Part shown: piece by piece, positions 1 to 6,075 of the stretch | Layout: each line of letters opens with the position of its first letter | Numbering within the stretch: the stretch's first letter is position 1 | NCBI GenBank assembly: GCA_030043175.1 | Contig: JASHYD010000679.1 | Coordinates: 1-6,606, forward strand | DNA length: 6,606 nucleotides | DNA from: Xanthobacteraceae bacterium | GTDB lineage: Bacteria > Pseudomonadota > Alphaproteobacteria > Rhizobiales > Xanthobacteraceae | Direction: 5' to 3' | The notes under the pieces: generated by a model | What the model was told of the DNA's origin: nothing | What the model saw: the letters and a program-made list of their open reading frames with translations, nothing else | The model's database searches: none | Position numbers and translations under genes: made by a program

Positions 1-671
1 TCGCGCCGCGGACTCCAGCCGAAGATACGCCCAATCGGATGCGTGCGACGCATTTTGGAAGCCGGGCCTGCCCTCGAGGCCCGCCGAGAAAGGCGCAGAT
101 GGGCTGGCTGTCTTCCATGCCGACACTGGCATCTCGACCAGATCGGGCACGCGGCCGGAGGATTGATCTAGTAGGCGCTGCCGGCTTCCGCAACTTCACC
201 GTCCGCGGAATAGGCTATGAGCGTTCAGGCGGCGGAACCAATTCCCGGTCAGTGCCTCCACGAGACGCTATGGTACGGTTCATGCGCTCCTTGAACGGAT
301 TGACCCGGCAAACATCAAGAACGACAACCCGTCGATCACCCCAGGACAGCGCGACCGAACGCCAGTAGCCGGCGCTCCCTTAGAACGGACCGCCGCGGAG
401 GAGATGGAAATCCCACGGCGATCCTGACCTAACTTCAATGGAGGTAAGTCAGGCTGTCTGACTTTGGCACACTTTAGGGAAACCGTTGTCGGGGAAGACC
501 CCTGGATCGTCGGTTAATTCGTCGTAATATATTGATTTGTATTTAATGCGCATGTTTGAGCGCTCGCCAAAAATTGGCAATGGGCGGCCTTCGCGCTGCC
601 GCTTTTATTTCGCGGTTTTGGTTTTTATAGTTCGCCGGGGGACGAGAAATCTCAATCATGGAGTGGATGCC
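1..671. other. Left end with no defensible gene
   Basis: I cannot support any gene here. The longest plus-strand frame (39-368, 109 codons) starts without a good ribosome binding site, has weak third-position GC bias and is rich in Arg, Ser and Thr, as expected of an out-of-frame reading. A second frame open from base 2 to a stop at 161-163 has better third-position GC (about 75% by my count). It could be the tail of a gene that starts left of the window, but its residues match no family I know. The stretch 520-640 is AT-richer and could carry a promoter for the ORF at 672. A small inverted repeat at 446-464 is listed separately. Confidence 0.4.
446..464. repeat. 7-bp inverted repeat
   Basis: AAGTCAG and CTGACTT form a perfect 7-bp inverted repeat around a 5-base loop (GCTGT). 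It is followed by only three T residues, so it is a poor candidate for an intrinsic terminator. An operator-like site or chance are both possible. Confidence 0.35.
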
Positions 672-944
672 ATGACTGACATTGACGTTCCGGTCACGCC
701 TGACGTGCCGTGCAATGATGACGATGATCCTGATCCGATTGACCTTGGTCGTCTTGACGCCAGCCTCGATTACTTAGGGCTGTGCTGGGGCGAACCCGAC
801 ACCGCGGACGCCAGTCACGGAGCCGACCGGTGGGCTCGTTTGTCTTTGATCCGAACAGCGCGTCGACCGTTCTCCCTATCCAGGTCCGCGCGTGCTCGGC
901 GCTTCTTGCCCCCATCTCAACAGGCGCCGAGGTCGGGCGCATAG
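672..944 (+). CDS. Small acidic hypothetical protein, possibly frameshifted
   Basis: I do not recognise this 90-residue protein. The ATG at 672 has a GGAG ribosome binding site at 660-663 with an 8-base spacer; the frame runs upstream to 537, but nothing supports an earlier start. The first 50 residues are acidic and plausible, with a DDDD run at 16-19 and further Asp to about residue 30. From residue 52 the composition switches abruptly to Arg and Ser, as if the reading frame had changed. The neighbouring plus frame from about 828 (reading PVGSFVFDPNSASTVLPIQV) looks more coding-like and ends at about 1009. One inserted or deleted base near 820-828 would join the two into a protein of roughly 110 residues. 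No signal peptide or membrane segment is visible. It could also be non-coding. Confidence 0.35.
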   Translation: MTDIDVPVTPDVPCNDDDDPDPIDLGRLDASLDYLGLCWGEPDTADASHGADRWARLSLIRTARRPFSLSRSARARRFLPPSQQAPRSGA

Positions 945-1071
945 TTTTGCGAGATTTCCGGCTATGGCGCTCATGGCACTGTGCTGTGATCCGCTGGCCA
1001 TCGTGCTGACGGCAGCAGCTTCGGCACGGAGGTGACTGGGTAGTCCGGTTTGACCGCCAGTACGGGACGGC

Positions 1072-1302
1072 CTATGTTGCGGTATAATTCGGCACGTCGG
1101 CAAGCACCTCCAAGCACGACGCGATGCCGAGCCGCCAGCGGTTGTTCGTGCCGTCAAAAAATATGTCGGCCGGCACGACAATGGCGGAATTGGTGGTATC
1201 GGGTCGATCGGTCTCAATCGGATTGCCGGGCTGCGTGCATTCCTCGACCCCCGGAGCCATGGACACGCCGAGCCTAACAAAACTGCTGCCGTTACGGCCC
1301 AT
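1072..1302 (-). CDS. Small hypothetical ORF or gene remnant
   Basis: I do not recognise this 76-residue reading frame, but it looks coding. About 72% of codons end in G or C by my count. The residues from [20 protein letters not shown] to the C-terminal [11 protein letters not shown] have the balanced composition of a real protein, including a segment reading [20 protein letters not shown]. The same frame is open upstream as far as 1647, but above 1302 it is antisense to the phosphoesterase or its leader and loses its protein-like character, so I chose the ATG at 1302. The ribosome binding site is weak. It could be a short stand-alone gene, or the surviving piece of a longer gene cut off at either end. 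It lies divergent from the phosphoesterase. Confidence 0.35.
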   Translation of the reverse strand: MGRNGSSFVRLGVSMAPGVEECTQPGNPIETDRPDTTNSAIVVPADIFFDGTNNRWRLGIASCLEVLADVPNYTAT

Positions 1303-1442
1303 CGGTCTTCGCCTGTGCTGCTCGCGGTGGGAACAGGCGCGATGAAGTTCAGTTTCTCCTCGGAATCTGTTTGGAGTGAAGCCGAGCCGCAGTGGCTTGC
1401 CGGGCGTCTCCCCGCTATCCATTCCCGCAGACCTTACTTGGC

Positions 1443-1446
1443 AGGA
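1443..1446 (+). promoter_or_regulatory. Ribosome binding site selecting the GTG start at 1453
   Basis: AGGA sits 6 bases before GTG 1453. The in-frame alternatives, GTG 1315 and ATG 1342, have weaker upstream sequences. Confidence 0.5.
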
Positions 1447-1452
1447 CGGTTC

Positions 1453-2010
1453 GTGAAGAAGAAGGCGTCCATCCTGGTCCGGACAGACGGCTCTGTGCGC
1501 CTTGCAGCGGTCTCGGATACTCATTCGCACCCGCATCCAGCCACCGTGACACGCCTCGCCGAGATTGCACCCGACGCGATCCTCCACGCCGGAGACATCG
1601 GCGACCTTGCGGTTCTCGATGAACTTGCCAGAATCGCGCCGATCCACGCCGTGCGCGGCAACATCGACACACGTGCGTGCGATCTGCCCGACGCGCTCGT
1701 GCTCGACATCGCGTCAGTCAGTCCGTTGCGAATACTGCTGACGCATATCGCGGCCTACGGCGCGAAGCTGCGTACGCCGGTCGCCCGCATTGCCGAGGCC
1801 GAGGGCGCCACGCTGATTATCTGCGGCCACTCGCACGTACCATTCATCGGCGGGGACCGAGGGATCACTATGTTCAACCCCGGTTCCATCGGGCCGCGCC
1901 GATTCATGCTGCCGATTGTGTTTGGCATGGTCGATGTCACGCCATCCGGCGTCAATCTCGCGCATATCGACGTCGAAACTGGCGCAAGATGGCTCCCGCC
2001 GCGACAATGA
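1453..2010 (+). CDS. YfcE/MJ0936-type metallophosphoesterase
   Basis: This is a small calcineurin-like phosphoesterase of the YfcE/MJ0936 family. These cytosolic two-metal enzymes hydrolyse phosphodiesters or phosphomonoesters; the natural substrate is often unknown. Numbered from GTG 1453 (185 residues), the metal-binding motifs appear in order: D22-T-H24, G47-D48, G69-N70-I-D72, T97-H98 and G125-H126-S-H128. The family NPGS motif follows at 142-145. All expected ligands are present, so the enzyme should be active. The family usually reads GNCD or GNHD at motif III; Ile here is a mild variant. The frame stays open to GTG 1315 and includes ATG 1342, which would add 37-46 residues. I prefer 1453 for its AGGA site, and because family members begin a few residues before the first motif. 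No operon partner lies close by. Sure of the fold, not of the substrate. Confidence 0.9.
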   Translation: MKKKASILVRTDGSVRLAAVSDTHSHPHPATVTRLAEIAPDAILHAGDIGDLAVLDELARIAPIHAVRGNIDTRACDLPDALVLDIASVSPLRILLTHIAAYGAKLRTPVARIAEAEGATLIICGHSHVPFIGGDRGITMFNPGSIGPRRFMLPIVFGMVDVTPSGVNLAHIDVETGARWLPPRQ

Positions 2011-2052
2011 AGCCGCCAGCGATATACCCCTCACGATCCTTTAACCCCGCGT

Positions 2053-2062
2053 TTGTGCACAA
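2053..2062. repeat. Perfect 10-bp palindrome
   Basis: TTGTGCACAA is a perfect palindrome 43 bases after the phosphoesterase stop. A regulator half-site pair is possible, but nothing suitably placed depends on it, and a 10-bp palindrome can occur by chance in this length of sequence. Confidence 0.25.
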
Positions 2063-2140
2063 CCAACCCTGAGGGCGCGACCCAATTGCCCAATTGTCAA
2101 CGTCGCCGGGAATTGGCAGCGCATCGATCTGTACTGGAGG

Positions 2141-2344
2141 ATGTCCCGAGTACGGATCGACGTCGTTACCTCATGCGATCGCGAACTTCTCAGAAGGGCA
2201 TCGAGGGTAATGCTGATCGCCATCCGATTTGTTTCGCGTCTTGCCGTCACACCTTCCGTAACTGCAACACTGTTGCACGCCCTGGGGGACTCAGGGCAGC
2301 GGTGGACGCGCCTCGAGCAATTCCACTCGGCTCCAGCCGGATGA
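2141..2344 (+). CDS. Very weak small hypothetical ORF
   Basis: I do not recognise this 67-residue frame. Third-position GC is about two thirds, and its middle (RASRVMLIAIRFVSRLAV, about residues 20-37) could form an amphipathic or weakly hydrophobic helix. GGAGG lies directly against the ATG at 2141 with no spacer, which is unfavourable for initiation; the later in-frame ATG 2210 has the same problem with GAGGG. Non-coding sequence is at least as likely. Confidence 0.2.
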   Translation: MSRVRIDVVTSCDRELLRRASRVMLIAIRFVSRLAVTPSVTATLLHALGDSGQRWTRLEQFHSAPAG

Positions 2345-2395
2345 GTCGGCCAATTGCGATCATCGCATCCCTTCCGCGCGCATACGTAAACGATG

Positions 2396-2530
2396 TAACG
2401 CGATAAAATAAACACGAAGTAAATAAAGACAGATATTATATATAACAAATAAACAACCACTGTCAGTTCAGATATTAACGCAATTTAATTATGGGTTCAT
2501 TATCCGGCAAGCTAGCTAATGTATAGACGT
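2396..2530 (+). promoter_or_regulatory. AT-rich block, probable promoter region of the barrel gene
   Basis: Base composition changes sharply from GC-rich to AT-rich here, with runs such as gatattatatataacaaat near 2431-2450 and TAATGTATAG at 2518-2527. The block ends about 95 bases before the barrel gene start and is the natural place for its promoter. I cannot fix -35 and -10 boxes with confidence. Such a block may also bind nucleoid proteins or mark an old insertion joint. Confidence 0.4.
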
Positions 2531-2614
2531 ATGGTGTGCTGGAAATAGGCTCGCGTTTGTCGCGTGGACTCAGCGCGGTTCCAAAGCTGATGGGCCTCTC
2601 GGAATGAGCATCGT

Positions 2615-2618
2615 GGAA
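2615..2618 (+). promoter_or_regulatory. Ribosome binding site selecting ATG 2625
   Basis: GGAA at 2615-2618 lies 6 bases before ATG 2625. The in-frame ATGs at 2604 and 2619 have poorer spacing to any purine-rich site. Confidence 0.5.
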
Positions 2619-2624
2619 ATGGAT

Positions 2625-3332
2625 ATGAAAACAGGCTGGCGGAGAATGCGTTCGCTTCTGGGCGTCGCGGCATGCAGCGGCGCGATGACCGTATCCGCGC
2701 AGCCCGCCGATTTATCGGCGAGACAGCCGTCCGCGAGCTCGGCCGCCTACGCTCCGCAAGCCGTGAATTGGGCCGGCTTTTATATTGGTGCGCATTTGGG
2801 CGGTGCTTGGAGCGACGCCGAATGGACGGACCCCGTCTCCGGATTGAGCAATAATCTCTCCGATGCGGGGGTATTAGGCGGCGCCCAACTTGGCTTCAAC
2901 TATCAGTTCGACGCGATGGTGCTAGGTCTCGAAGGGGATTTCTCAGGCACGAGCCTGAGCACCTCCGCTACAGACGCCGCCGGGTTCGTCCACAGCACCA
3001 GCACTTATTGGACCTCCACCATTACTGGGCGATTGGGCTATGCGATCAATCGGGCGCTGTTCTTTGCAAAGGCCGGTGCCGCTTTCGCCGACGAGAGAGA
3101 TACCGTGACCAGTCCGCTTGGTGTACCTTCGGGCACCAGCACCACGCAAGTCGGCTGGACTGCCGGTGGAGGCGTGGAATATGCGATGGATCGCAACTGG
3201 TCGGCTAAGATCGAATATGATTATCTCGGGTTTGGATCTCAGAGCGTCCCAGCTGCTGCGCTCGCCGGCGCACCCGGCTCGGTCGGTCTGAATATCCAAA
3301 GGGTGATCGCCGGAATCAACTACCGCTTCTGA
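2625..3332 (+). CDS. Outer membrane beta-barrel protein, Omp25/Omp31 type
   Basis: This is a small outer-membrane protein of the OMP beta-barrel family seen in rhizobia and Brucella (Omp25/Omp31-like), with 235 residues from ATG 2625. In numbering from the upstream ATG 2604 (add 7), a basic start (KTGWRRMR) leads into a hydrophobic stretch, with likely signal peptidase I cleavage after V-S-A at about residue 32. A short Ser/Ala/Pro linker follows. The barrel then opens with NWAGFYIGAHLGGAWS (55-70), the usual first strand of the family. Alternating-residue strands follow, for example VLGGAQLGFNYQFDAMVLGLE at about 90-110 (first 20: VLGGAQLGFNYQFDAMVLGL) and TSTITGRLGYAINRALFFAK (137-156). The protein ends in NYRF, whose terminal Phe is the recognition signal for barrel assembly. 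Length fits an eight-stranded barrel. Members contribute to envelope integrity and surface antigenicity; substrate transport is not shown. It seems to be a single-gene unit read from the AT-rich block upstream. Confidence 0.9.
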   Translation: MKTGWRRMRSLLGVAACSGAMTVSAQPADLSARQPSASSAAYAPQAVNWAGFYIGAHLGGAWSDAEWTDPVSGLSNNLSDAGVLGGAQLGFNYQFDAMVLGLEGDFSGTSLSTSATDAAGFVHSTSTYWTSTITGRLGYAINRALFFAKAGAAFADERDTVTSPLGVPSGTSTTQVGWTAGGGVEYAMDRNWSAKIEYDYLGFGSQSVPAAALAGAPGSVGLNIQRVIAGINYRF

Positions 3333-3470
3333 GGCCGAACATAGGACCTGGTTGCCGGGCCGGAGGGTTCCGGTCAGCCCTTTGTTGAGGACGAGGAGCA
3401 TCTGGCGCGACGCTCCCCACACGCGGCGGCGATTTGGCGCCGAACCCCTCAGCTAACTCTACTTAAGCCT

Positions 3471-3496
3471 GTTGAAAACCAATTCCGGTTTACAAC
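3471..3496. repeat. Imperfect 10-bp inverted repeat
   Basis: GTTGAAAACC and GGTTTACAAC pair at 9 of 10 positions around a 6-base loop (AATTCC). It lies about 140 bases beyond the barrel gene. It is AT-richer than a typical intrinsic terminator and lacks a T-run, so an operator-like site or a remnant element end is as likely. Confidence 0.4.
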
Positions 3497-3600
3497 ATGG
3501 GGTGGAGCGCAGGTTATGGCCCACCTCTGGCGGTCGTACACAGTAAGGCGCCGAGCATTATGCCTATCGAACGCACGTGGCTTGCAACGAGCCGAGGGGG

Positions 3601-3619
3601 ACGATCGCGAGGCGATCGT
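3601..3619. repeat. Perfect 8-bp inverted repeat
   Basis: ACGATCGC and GCGATCGT pair perfectly around a 3-base loop (GAG). The sequence would form a short, stable hairpin on either strand. There is no T-run on either side. Its role is unknown. Confidence 0.4.
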
Positions 3620-3897
3620 GCTGCTTCCGCCGCTGCGAGCTGAGCCGCAAGCTCACCGCACACAAGTTCTCGAGGAATTTGTCGGCTCCACATGAAATAA
3701 TGAAATGCTGGTAATTCTCTTTAATGGACCATCCAAGTTGTCCGTAATGTTTGCCACTTCGCGTCCCTCGTAGGTCTGTACGATAAGGACGCTCAGCAAG
3801 GTGTATCTCGACGGCGACGGTCTCGGCAGGGATACGAGCTGGGACTCCGGAGATTGTCACTTCCGGCTAACAAGGGCCGGATATCAGTCGCAAACAG

Positions 3898-4101
3898 TTA
3901 GCGCGGCCGGCGTCACTGCGCGGTCCGCCCTTGAGGATCATAGACAGCAATCGGCAGGTCAATTCGCTCCTGCCGAAGCCATAAGATGAGCTGACGCACG
4001 CTGCCAATCTCGTTAAACCTGCGGAACACCGACGACAACGTTTCACGGATCCGCAGCTCAGGATCCTGTTCGAGGCGATCACCAACGCTGCGTCGGTAGC
4101 C
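3898..4101 (-). pseudogene. Serine recombinase relic (Recombinase domain fragment)
   Basis: One minus frame reads GYRRSVGDRLEQDPELRIRE, then TLSSVFRRFNEIGSVRQLIL, then WLRQERIDLPIAVYDPQGRT. I recognise this as the Recombinase domain (PF07508) of large serine recombinases, which typically read RLEKDPDxRVQ, an xLVF helix, ELGSVRQ, LLWF and then LP, where the domain leads into the DNA-binding part. The frame meets TGA at 3913-3915 where the family has the Trp of a V-x-W motif. It then reads RRPR and meets TAA at 3898-3900 where a Tyr is expected, so both stops look like point nonsense changes. The catalytic N-terminal domain is absent: upstream in this frame there is a TGA at 4198-4200, and the propeller gene begins beyond it. 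The zinc-ribbon and coiled-coil C-terminal parts are not recognisable. This is a dead fragment, recognised by memory of the family pattern rather than by a search. Confidence 0.7.
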
Positions 4102-4186
4102 ACTCGCCGCCGTGGCGTAGGAACCGGCATCTAACGCAACGCGACGAATGAATGAAACCGCTGGAGACCAGGGTGGGTCGCCCCGG

Positions 4187-4219
4187 CCTCCGCAGGCTCA
4201 AAAGACACCTCCGCAGGCT
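4187..4219. repeat. 12-bp direct repeat with 21-base period
   Basis: CCTCCGCAGGCT occurs at 4187-4198 and again at 4208-4219, with 9 different bases between. It lies just past the stop codon of the propeller gene and before the recombinase relic. It may be a duplication scar at a junction or a pair of binding sites. Confidence 0.5.
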
Positions 4220-4265
4220 TACAGACGGATGCCGCCTCAGGACCGCGGTGGGCCATGCCTCAAAA

Positions 4266-5639
4266 CTAGTGGTGGTCGAAGTCGTCGTCGTCGTCAGTAT
4301 CATGCTCATAAACAACGATGCACCCGGCAGAGCTGCCGCACAGCAGTTGGCCCACCGTCGAGCTGCCGGTACCGGCTGTCGTGTTGGTGTCGCCGCCGAT
4401 AACGCCCGTGGCCACCTGCGGAACGAAGATCAGATTCCGCCTAGAATCGGCCGCTACTGAATGCGAGTCAGATGATTGTGGGATTGTTTGCACCAGCACA
4501 CTCGAATCGTTGACGATACCAAGCACAGCGCCCGAACCAAGCAGGGAGCCGGCCGGGTTGATCGCGTCGCTGGCGGCCAAATAGTAGCGATTGTCGCCCG
4601 CGTTGAACCAGACCTCGTCAGAGCCGGTGATGTTTGCGGCAGTCGCATAATTCTTCGTCACCCCATTGATGACGACCGTGCCAGTGTTGCTTGGATCGTT
4701 GCCAGGGTCGCAGCCCTCCAGCAGATTCCCATGGGTGTCGAGCGCAATGCCATTTGGTCCGCAGTTGTTCAGTGGCACGACTCCTACGTTTGTCGTCGAA
4801 TTGAATGCACCTATCACTGCCGTTGGCGTTGTCAGGCTCGTCGGATCGATCACGATCAAGCCTCCGCTGCAGGGGACACCGCCGGACAGCTGCCCATAAT
4901 TGCACCCGGAGGGGTTGTTGGCGATGGTCGGCAACGAGGCATAGAAGCGTTTTGTTACCGGATCCCAGATCGACCCCTCGAACCCGAGGCCGAAACCAGG
5001 CGGAATGATTGACGGATCAATGGAGATCTTCGTGATGATTGTGACATTGCTGGTCGCAGCGTCCCCGTTTGCCACAAACAGCGTCGCAAACGGAGGATCG
5101 TCGGCATTGTTCACGGCAAGCAACAGTTTGCCGTCCGTCGTCAGGGACATTTCGTCGACGCGGAAGGCGCCCGAGGTGCTGATTGTTTGTTTGAGGGCCG
5201 TCGCCGTCGGAGCTTCCAAATCGAATACCTTGAGGGTGCTGTTACCATCGCCGCCGTAGAGCCATCGACCGTGGAACGCATTGCCGTCCGGCCCCGAAAG
5301 ACTAGTGACTACCGCAGTATGGGTAGAATTAAAGGCGGTGCCGACGAAGCCGCCGAGGGTTCGCTTGAACTTGAGAGTCCGCGTATCAACAACGTCGATG
5401 CCCGAGTTGGAGCGATCACTAAAGTAATACTCGGCGCGATCTGGATTTACCGAACTGATGTCGAACGACTGCAGTGGATTGCCCGGAATGAGAATTGCGG
5501 TCACGCATCGCGTATGACCCGTTGTTGGCGCCCCGGGGCCCGCGCAAGCGGCCAAAGTCGGTGAACACTGCATCAGTGACCCAACACCCAGCAACGCACC
5601 TACCAGGGTGCTTGAAAAATATGAAACTAACCTCGTCAT
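4266..5639 (-). CDS. Secreted beta-propeller-like protein with Asp/His tail
   Basis: I do not know a named gene for this 457-residue protein. A Sec signal peptide is clear: short basic start, hydrophobic TLVGALLGVGSL at 11-22, and likely cleavage after T-L-A at 30 or 31. C25 is not in a lipobox (LMQC), so it is probably not a lipoprotein. The mature part looks like a YVTN/NHL-type beta-propeller. Blade-like units include GIDVVDTRTLKFKRTLGGFV (80-99), STLKVFDLEAPT (134-145), MSLTTDGKLLLAVNN (164-178), IWDPVTKRFYASL (224-236), GLIVIDPTSLTTPTAVIGAF (260-279), GPNGIALDTHGNLLEGCDPG (294-313) and SVAADSRRNLIFVPQV (394-409). Cysteine pairs at 246/257, 293/310 and 434/440 suggest disulfides and an oxidising compartment. 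The protein ends in an acidic and His tail (EHDTDDDDDFDHH, 445-457) that could bind metal ions. The start has a strong GGGAGG site. Such folds often serve as ligand-binding scaffolds or lactonase-like enzymes; no catalytic set is evident. Transcribed alone, between two recombinase relics. Confidence 0.85.
   Translation of the reverse strand: MTRLVSYFSSTLVGALLGVGSLMQCSPTLAACAGPGAPTTGHTRCVTAILIPGNPLQSFDISSVNPDRAEYYFSDRSNSGIDVVDTRTLKFKRTLGGFVGTAFNSTHTAVVTSLSGPDGNAFHGRWLYGGDGNSTLKVFDLEAPTATALKQTISTSGAFRVDEMSLTTDGKLLLAVNNADDPPFATLFVANGDAATSNVTIITKISIDPSIIPPGFGLGFEGSIWDPVTKRFYASLPTIANNPSGCNYGQLSGGVPCSGGLIVIDPTSLTTPTAVIGAFNSTTNVGVVPLNNCGPNGIALDTHGNLLEGCDPGNDPSNTGTVVINGVTKNYATAANITGSDEVWFNAGDNRYYLAASDAINPAGSLLGSGAVLGIVNDSSVLVQTIPQSSDSHSVAADSRRNLIFVPQVATGVIGGDTNTTAGTGSSTVGQLLCGSSAGCIVVYEHDTDDDDDFDHH
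4281..4295. repeat. (GTC)5 triplet repeat in the propeller tail
   Basis: Five GTC units on the plus strand encode the five consecutive Asp residues (449-453) of the tail on the minus strand. A perfect triplet run can gain or lose units in frame, so Asp number could vary between strains. Confidence 0.7.
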
Positions 5640-5645
5640 CTGAGA

Positions 5646-5651
5646 CCTCCC
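5646..5651 (-). promoter_or_regulatory. Strong ribosome binding site of the propeller gene
   Basis: On the minus strand, GGGAGG lies 6 bases before the ATG at 5639. It is the best-placed ribosome binding site in the window and fixes the start. Confidence 0.75.
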
Positions 5652-5699
5652 GTGAGAAGAGCCGTTCGCGGGCCCTCTCAGCAGAGAACATCAAGTGAT

Positions 5700-5770
5700 A
5701 AATGGGCATATTCCAGTCGCTTAGGTAAAAGATAAATTACATCTTTATGACACATCCATGAGGCACCACC
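5700..5770 (-). promoter_or_regulatory. AT-rich upstream region of the propeller gene
   Basis: This AT-rich stretch lies 60-130 bases before the propeller start codon and is the likely promoter site, though I cannot assign boxes. It contains a perfect 6-bp inverted repeat, AAAGAT at 5728-5733 and ATCTTT at 5741-5746, around a 7-base loop. That could be an operator or chance in AT-rich sequence. Confidence 0.3.
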
Positions 5771-5812
5771 ACGAAGCAAAACATCGCCAGCAGACGAACG
5801 GCACATTACCAA

Positions 5813-5977
5813 TTAGTATAGATTAGCCGCACCCGTTAGGAGCATACAGCCGGTCCGCCCACTGACACCGAGCGCCTTGGCGATGGCCGTGGCACCGAAG
5901 CCGTGGGATTTCTGGCCGGCCGCCCCCGCCATGGGGACGCGGGCGAGGATGGCAGCCTTGCCGGGTCCGGGCGATGC
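5813..5977 (-). pseudogene. Resolvase relic (C-terminal helix-turn-helix)
   Basis: One minus frame of 54 codons, open between TAA stops, reads KAAILARVPMAG, then GFGATAIAKALGVSGRT, then LLTGAA. This matches the end of resolvase/invertase-type serine recombinases. In those, a GR-x-P-x-A hinge precedes a helix-turn-helix of the form GxGATxIAKxLGVSRxTVYRxL. The recognition helix is damaged: the expected V-Y-R after R-T is G-C-M here. The stop after NLY fits a natural C-terminus. The catalytic domain, which should lie at higher coordinates, is missing; the frame meets TAA at 5978-5980 and TGA a few codons above it, and no resolvase motif follows. It is a fragment and cannot be active. It differs in type from the relic at 3898-4101, so at least two recombinases have decayed here. 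Confidence 0.6.
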
Positions 5978-6052
5978 TTAATATACTGATCCTCATTTGA
6001 CGGTATTCAATCGCCCGTCGCGTCGTGTCATTTTGGGAGCCCAGCGCAGGGG

Positions 6053-6075
6053 AGCGATCCATGAAATGGATCGCT
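6053..6075 (+). promoter_or_regulatory. Perfect 8-bp hairpin around a start codon
   Basis: AGCGATCC (6053-6060) and GGATCGCT (6068-6075) pair perfectly around the 7-base loop ATGAAAT. The left arm includes the last two bases of the GGGGAG ribosome binding site of the ORF at 6061, and the loop holds its ATG. In RNA this would partly hide the site and could limit initiation. As DNA it could equally be a dyad operator. Confidence 0.5.

Larger units (their letters stand above)
2011..2395. other. Spacer between phosphoesterase and AT-rich block
   Basis: Nothing here is firm. Frames are open on both strands but overlap one another, and none has a family signature. The minus frame 2041-2460 begins with an apparent hydrophobic segment only because it reads through the AT-rich block, so I treat it as spurious. 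The one plus frame worth recording is 2141-2344. I see no clear intrinsic terminator for the phosphoesterase. Confidence 0.4.
3333..3897. other. Spacer with inverted repeats and broken frames
   Basis: I see no intact gene here. A weak imperfect stem at 3358-3375 follows the barrel gene, but it has no proper T-run, so terminator function is doubtful. The longest frame (3564-3860, minus) starts at a GTG with a poorly spaced purine stretch. Other minus frames over the same bases are equally protein-like in parts; one reads RQIPRELVCGELAAQLAAAE at about 3629-3688. This patchwork looks like decayed coding sequence downstream of the recombinase relic, but I cannot name a source. Confidence 0.4.

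Noticed and set aside
39..368. 109-codon plus-strand ORF
   Set aside because: No good ribosome binding site, weak third-position GC bias, composition typical of an out-of-frame reading, and no family motif.
465..480. TGGCAC at 465-470 as half of a sigma-54 promoter
   Set aside because: The -12 element should read TTGC at about 476-479, but the bases are AGGG, so the pair is incomplete.
1714..2034. Minus-strand ORF overlapping the phosphoesterase
   Set aside because: It is a reverse-strand shadow of a gene with all its catalytic motifs in the other frame.
2041..2460. 139-codon minus ORF with an apparent N-terminal membrane segment
   Set aside because: The hydrophobic segment comes from reading the AT-rich block; the rest lacks coding character and overlaps other frames.
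2943..3422. 159-codon minus ORF opposite the barrel gene
   Set aside because: It is antisense to a clearly coding outer-membrane protein and resembles no family.
4476..5012. 178-codon plus ORF opposite the propeller gene
   Set aside because: It is an antisense shadow of the intact secreted protein and has no signature of its own.
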